Assembly: GCA_012861695.1 (NCBI GenBank)
Contig: JAAOOA010000116.1
Location: forward strand, 25,472,970-25,536,969
Origin: Trematomus loennbergii
Taxonomy: Eukaryota > Chordata > Actinopteri > Perciformes > Nototheniidae
Direction: 5' to 3'
Length of the DNA: 64,000 nt
The first letter of the stretch is position 1. Every line of letters begins with the position of its first letter. This document shows positions 57,975 through 64,000 of the stretch, piece by piece. A program made the translations under genes and the position numbers. The notes below the pieces were generated by a model. The model had not been told where the DNA came from and did no database searches. It saw only the letters and a program-made list of their open reading frames with translations.

Positions 57975-58109
57975 GCGGACTTCCCCGCCCCGGCCACTTG
58001 TCAGTAAACGCAACCAGGAAACACAGCATTTAAAATGAGACTCTCTCTCACACACACACTCCTCTGCTGGACTACATTATACACTGACTGAAGAGTTTTT
58101 TTGGACAAC

Positions 58110-59188
<1,079 letters not shown>

Positions 59189-59204
59189 GTGAGTCAGCCG
59201 CAGG

Positions 59205-59880
59205 GGGGTGAAGTAACTTAGTACATTTACTCAGTTACTGTACTGAAGTACAATTTTAAAGGGACTTTATTTGAGTATTTACATTTTTGCTACTTTGTCT
59301 TTTTTACCAGGTAAATTATGTACTTTTACTCCACTACATGTATTTAGTACCCTGCATATTTGGATCGTATATTAACAATTATTATTAGCCATATTTGTCT
59401 ATAAAATATCAGAAAAATAATTGTCACAAAATAAATGTCACTTACCTACCCCACCTTTAAGTACAATTTGAAGGTACTTATACTACTGAGTATTTTAATT
59501 TTACACTACTTTATACTTGTACTCCACTACATTTATCTGACAGCTTAAGTTACTTATATGATTCTGTTTTCTTCAAGTTTGTATCTTCTTGGTCGAATGA
59601 ACTTATTGTAAGTCGCTTTGGATAAAAGCGTCAGCTAAATGAAATGTAATGTTACTTGTAACTTAAGAGTCAGATTATTAGCTAATAACAAATTGAAATC
59701 AACTCATACAGTAAATTACATGTTATAATAGGTTACTGTAGATGCCGTTTGATGCTTATACTTTTGTACTTTTATTCCAGTAAGATTTTGAATGCAGGAC
59801 TTGTACTTGTAGCAGAGTATTTCTAATAGTATTGCTACTTAAGTATAATATCTGAGTACTTATTCCACCACTGCAAAAAT
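59205..59880 (+). repeat. TACTTAAGTA-rich repeat with LINE tail
   Basis: TACTT words on both sides of a LINE-type tail at 59590-59650 (GTAAGTCGCTTTGGATAAAA then CAGCTAAATGAAATGTAATG), so another insertion into this repeat. Confidence 0.65.
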
Positions 59881-59889
59881 GAAATCACA

Positions 59890-62555
59890 AATTCTCAGTG
59901 CAAAAGACAAGGTGGTTTAAACTTTTAAATACATACAAAAGTTCTTGATTAATTATTTCAGATTTTCACTTCTTACGAAACTGAGGGTCACTCAGTGGCA
60001 CCAGAGCTGGAGAAATATCCAGGGATGAGGGTCAGCATTTAATACATTTTAGAGAAATCACCTTCTTTTACTGTTTAATCTCTGGATTTGAAGAGCTGCA
60101 TAAGGTATGTGAATGCTGGATTCAAACAACTGAGGCGTAATCAAGTTTGAGTTAGTCCATCAAACTTGGATTCCCATTATTCTAACAAAAACACTGCAGC
60201 TGTTGGTCAGGTAAATGTTATTTGCATATGAATAGACTGTATCTGCTCCATCTTTTATGCTGGTGTGTTTCTCTGAATGCTGTGATCAGACAAGCAAAAC
60301 AACATTTTCATGCTGATTCATTGGTAAATGTTCTGGATGTCAGCCAATTCATCTTAATCGTAGGCAAAGCATTTGTTTTGGAAAATTGGTGAATGTGGTG
60401 TGAGAGGTGGCTGGATTGATAATATCAGTTTTGTTTGTTTGAACTGAGGCTCTGGGTCTAACAGACAGATTGTATCAGGAGCATAATTTAACTGACAAAC
60501 CCACAAAGCAAACACCACTCGCTGCACCCCCACCACTCCCCCTTCCCCCCCAACCATACCTGCTCCACAGAGAAACTGTGACCATGATCCCTCCCTTTTA
60601 TCAACAACAACATGAGCGATGTTGCACTAAAGTACCGTCTCTTCTCGGAAAGAGGACGCTGAGTATACACAGCACACTGTTGACAAAATCTGAGCTGCAT
60701 TAACCTGGCTGTTCACTGTGCATGTGTGAGGGAGGGATATATCACCAGGCCTGGGGAGTAACATAATACATGTGATGGAATATGTGATCAGGATACAAAA
60801 AACTGTAATACCTTACAGTGACATCAAAAAGACGTAATCAGATAACTGGGGATTAATAGCAGGATTACAATGTTCCTAATACATACAGTTTCAAACTCAC
60901 ACACACAAAGCAGAAATAAAATCTGAGTTGACAGGAAATGCTCCGTTTTAGTTTAATACACACAGTTAAGCTCAAACACACTATTAAATTAACATATAGG
61001 TTCACCTACTGAATTAAAACAGAACAAATTTAGCAAAGAAAGTGAAAACCATAAAACAGATTCAGGCAGTAGAAGTATAGATTCACAAGTATTAGTATTA
61101 GCCTACAGAACAGTACAGCTGACAGAGAAGAGATAACATCTGATCCTTTACAACAAACAAACAACCTTTATGTGTTCTTTTTAGATTACTAACACTGTCA
61201 TCCTGCCAGTAATCCCCAATATTTAAAATTGTAATTTGATTATGTCTTTTTAATGTAACTGTACGGGAATACAGTTCCTTTTTGTTGTTGTTAAAGGATC
61301 GTAATGTAATCTCCGATTCCTGTTAAAAAATAGATTTTTCTGAAATGTTTTTATATTTTGTCTGTCATTTAAAAAATGATTATGTTTTAATAGGTCAAAG
61401 GACTGTGTCTCATGTGAAAGGCGTAGTGATTTCCTGCCTACACTTTGAGCTATCATTAGCTTTGTTTCCAGCTGCAGTAAGCAAACAAAGAAAGTTGACA
61501 GCCATCTAGGGAAACATATTGAAGCTAAACGGGATATATATTTTCCTTTGAGGGTGTAGAGTCAAACTGATGTAAAGAGAAAGAAAATGTTTCCAACCAC
61601 AATAGGCAGCTGTTTTCAGAGAAAAAGCTCTAAAATCCACAGCATCTCCCTGCTCAGCTGCAGACAGCAGGCGACACAGTCACAGCCCAACATGGTAATC
61701 ACAGCCCAAACCACAACCTGTGAGTCTGAAAAGTGAAGCCAAAGCAGAAATGCCTTAAACCTGCATTTTCCTCTAATATCCAGCAGGGGCGGGGGGGGGG
61801 GGACACTCCACTATTTTCCTTCACTACAGCTTTATGTTGATTATGTTAATCATCGTCCCATTTAGAGTAAAACAGACAGTAAAACAGTGTAGGCCTATGC
61901 TTTAAGCTGCAATCACATAATACACGGTAAAACGACTCAGCACTGATGATGTCGTTGTGTTTCTCTGGAGAGAGCGGTGCGCTACCCTCAGCGTCGCACT
62001 CTAAATTGTTGCCAAGCGTTGCGCTCAAAGTTACAATTATTTCATCTTTGACCTTGTTTACCACTGACTGTCAACGCACAAACAGATGACTGCTGTATAG
62101 CGCCGCAAGCTAGCAGGGGACGTAACCATAAATCCCAAACTAGCTAGCTGTTTTCTCCGCAAGGCTCTGCTACCAACCTTGTGTTGTTTTAACCCTTTCA
62201 ATATTCAAGATATGTATTGTCTCTATATTGTAACCGGCAGTTGCACTGTACAATGAAATTCTTACCGTCAGATTTTCCCACCTAAGTATTAAGAAACTAT
62301 ACATTCAGACAAACATGTAAGATAAAAACTAGCAAAGAAGAACATTTTGAAATATAAACTGACATACATTACACAAATAAAGAAAGAAAGTAGAAAGAAG
62401 TAGACTGTGCATTTTATCGAAGGTGTGTACAATTCCTGTCCCAGGCTAAAAGTCCATGATGTGCTGCATGCTAAAACTGAAACTAAATAAGATGTATAAA
62501 CAGCAGGGTAGGGTATAGTGTGTAAATATAATTATGCATAAGAATTAGGGCTGTC
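59890..62555. other. Gene D intron 2, visible part
   Basis: No second-half domain 1 exon seen. 62220-62300 resembles a retroelement 3' tail (GCACTGTACAATGAAATTCT). Otherwise nothing recognised. Confidence 0.4.
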
Positions 62556-62565
62556 AGTCGATTAA

Positions 62566-64000
62566 AGGGCCCATGTCATGGCCATTTCCACTGATCATAA
62601 TTACATTGTTGAGGTATACTAAAATAGATTTATATTGTGCAATTTTCCAAACTCACATTGGTTTCGCATACAGCATCTCTGTAAAGTATGTGTATTCAGC
62701 AGTATTCACTCTCTCCACTAAACGGCTCGTCGGAGCTCTTGCCCCCCCTCCCTGTGAGCCTAGTGTGCTCCGATTGGTCAGCTCGGCCACTCTGTTCTGA
62801 TTAGTCAACCACCAGAGAGGCTCCGCCCATGTCTAACAGTGCTTTTTTCGGCTCGATCTGAGCTAACTAACCGAACTGTACCTACAACTGTTGTTATAGA
62901 AGAGTAAGTTATTTTTACCTGTAATAAACTACTACTGTTTGATGAGAAATCAAATCATGGTTTGCTATATATGAATGATATGTTATAGGAGCAAATAATT
63001 CAGGGAAGAAAGGATAGGCCTACTAAGTATTTCCATCAAACTTTATTTTTAGAAATGTACAAAATGAACATAAATATACATATATACACGGTATATCATC
63101 CATTCCTCCCCGTTGTCGGCATCTTGCCTATCGCAGCCGGGGCTTTTTAGGACGAGGCATCAGTGTGGTAGTCCCGTCCCCATCATGTATTGTCCGCCAG
63201 GATCTGGCTGGACGAAATCAAATGCAAATCACAAAATATTAGAGAAACTTAGTTGTTTTAGATTAGGTTAGTAATAGTTGTGGTAGAAGTGTGGATCTAT
63301 CTAATCCATCTATCTAATCAACACAGTAAGCTTGCCTGCTAATATGCTAACCTAGCTTTCTTGTTTACCTTGGTAGCAAACACGATATGAACGGTAGCTC
63401 GGAGGAACGGCAACTATGATGTAGTGTAATAAAACTACTATGAACAAAAGCTAGTGGTTCATATTAGGCTAGCAATAACGTGTTTATAATTGCAATCTTA
63501 TACGGGTAGTCTGCTACGTTCGGTCATTCATTGTAACTGGCATGAATACAATGTTTTCTGCTAGCATGTATAGCTAGCCTCGTTAGCTATACATGCTATC
63601 AGCGTAGCACGGAGGAAAGCCAACTGTAATGTACTGACCGTACGGTAAATCACCCGGAGTATGAGTATTCCGTGTGTGAATGCAGACATTCTCCTGCCAT
63701 GACAAACATGTAAGGCCATCTGCTGACATTGTAGTTGATATATTTAAACGCTAGCAACGTCGTTAGCCCAGTAAGCACTGTGTCAATGGCTTGTTTAGTG
63801 TAATAAAACCACTATGAACAAAAGCTAGTGATTCATATTAGGCTAGCAAGAACGTGTTTACAATTGCAATCTTATACGGGTAGTCTGCTACATTCATTGT
63901 AGCTGGCATAACAACAATGTTTTCCCGAGCAAACCCATGTCTAGCTCCGTTGGTTAGCTCGGTAGCATACATGCTAGGAACGCCAGCTATAATGTAATTA
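62566..64000 (-). mobile_element. Family C TTAA element, inverted, cut by window edge
   Basis: TTAA at 62562-62565 then AGGGCCCATGTCATGGCCA, the reverse complement of the right end of 5691-7836. It tracks that copy in reverse to the edge with high identity. Confidence 0.85.

Overview
The window is vertebrate and almost certainly teleost, probably a percomorph. It has long introns with GT/AG junctions, fish-type LINE, Tc1, hAT, Harbinger and SINE relics, long TG microsatellites, and a plus-strand tandem array of class II cytokine receptor (CRFB) genes. It matches the fish counterpart of the mammalian IFNAR2-IL10RB-IFNAR1-IFNGR2 block. Genes were assembled by eye from splice sites, phase arithmetic and family motifs; no search was run.

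Layout, all genes on the plus strand. Gene A (4111-15467) is a CRFB1/2-type (IFNAR2-like) chain with a long acidic tail. Gene B (19904-33902) is crfb5, the IFNAR1-like chain. Gene C (35472-55846) is a second IFNAR2-type chain with a short tail. Gene D (58110 to the right edge) starts with a signal-peptide exon and a first half-domain exon that look like crfb4/il10rb; the rest lies outside. Genes A, B and C share one plan: signal peptide, two FN3-like domains each split over two exons, a transmembrane exon and a final cytoplasmic exon, with intron phases 1-2-1-0-1-0. In known fish systems an IFNAR2-like chain pairs with CRFB5 to bind type I interferon, and CRFB4 is the shared chain for IL-10/IL-22-type ligands. 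The window therefore holds several interacting receptor halves side by side.

Six places in otherwise good exons need a one-base correction: two in A, three in B and one in C. Those in B lie in or beside C or G homopolymer runs. Reading frame and family motifs resume after each one, which suggests assembly indels more than gene decay, although decay is not excluded.

Much of the remaining DNA is transposable elements, many with clear boundaries. There are four families of TTAA-flanked elements; hAT elements with intact 8-bp target duplications, including a 91-bp one; a solo LTR inside a Tc1 element; Harbinger relics; truncated L2-type LINEs; a tRNA-derived SINE; and a 1.6-kb inverted-repeat element. 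A TACTTAAGTA-rich repeat often acts as the landing site.

The most interesting functional signals are two acceptors directly abutted by TG repeats, whose skipping would give secreted receptor forms, and a perfect ISRE in the short gap before gene C.
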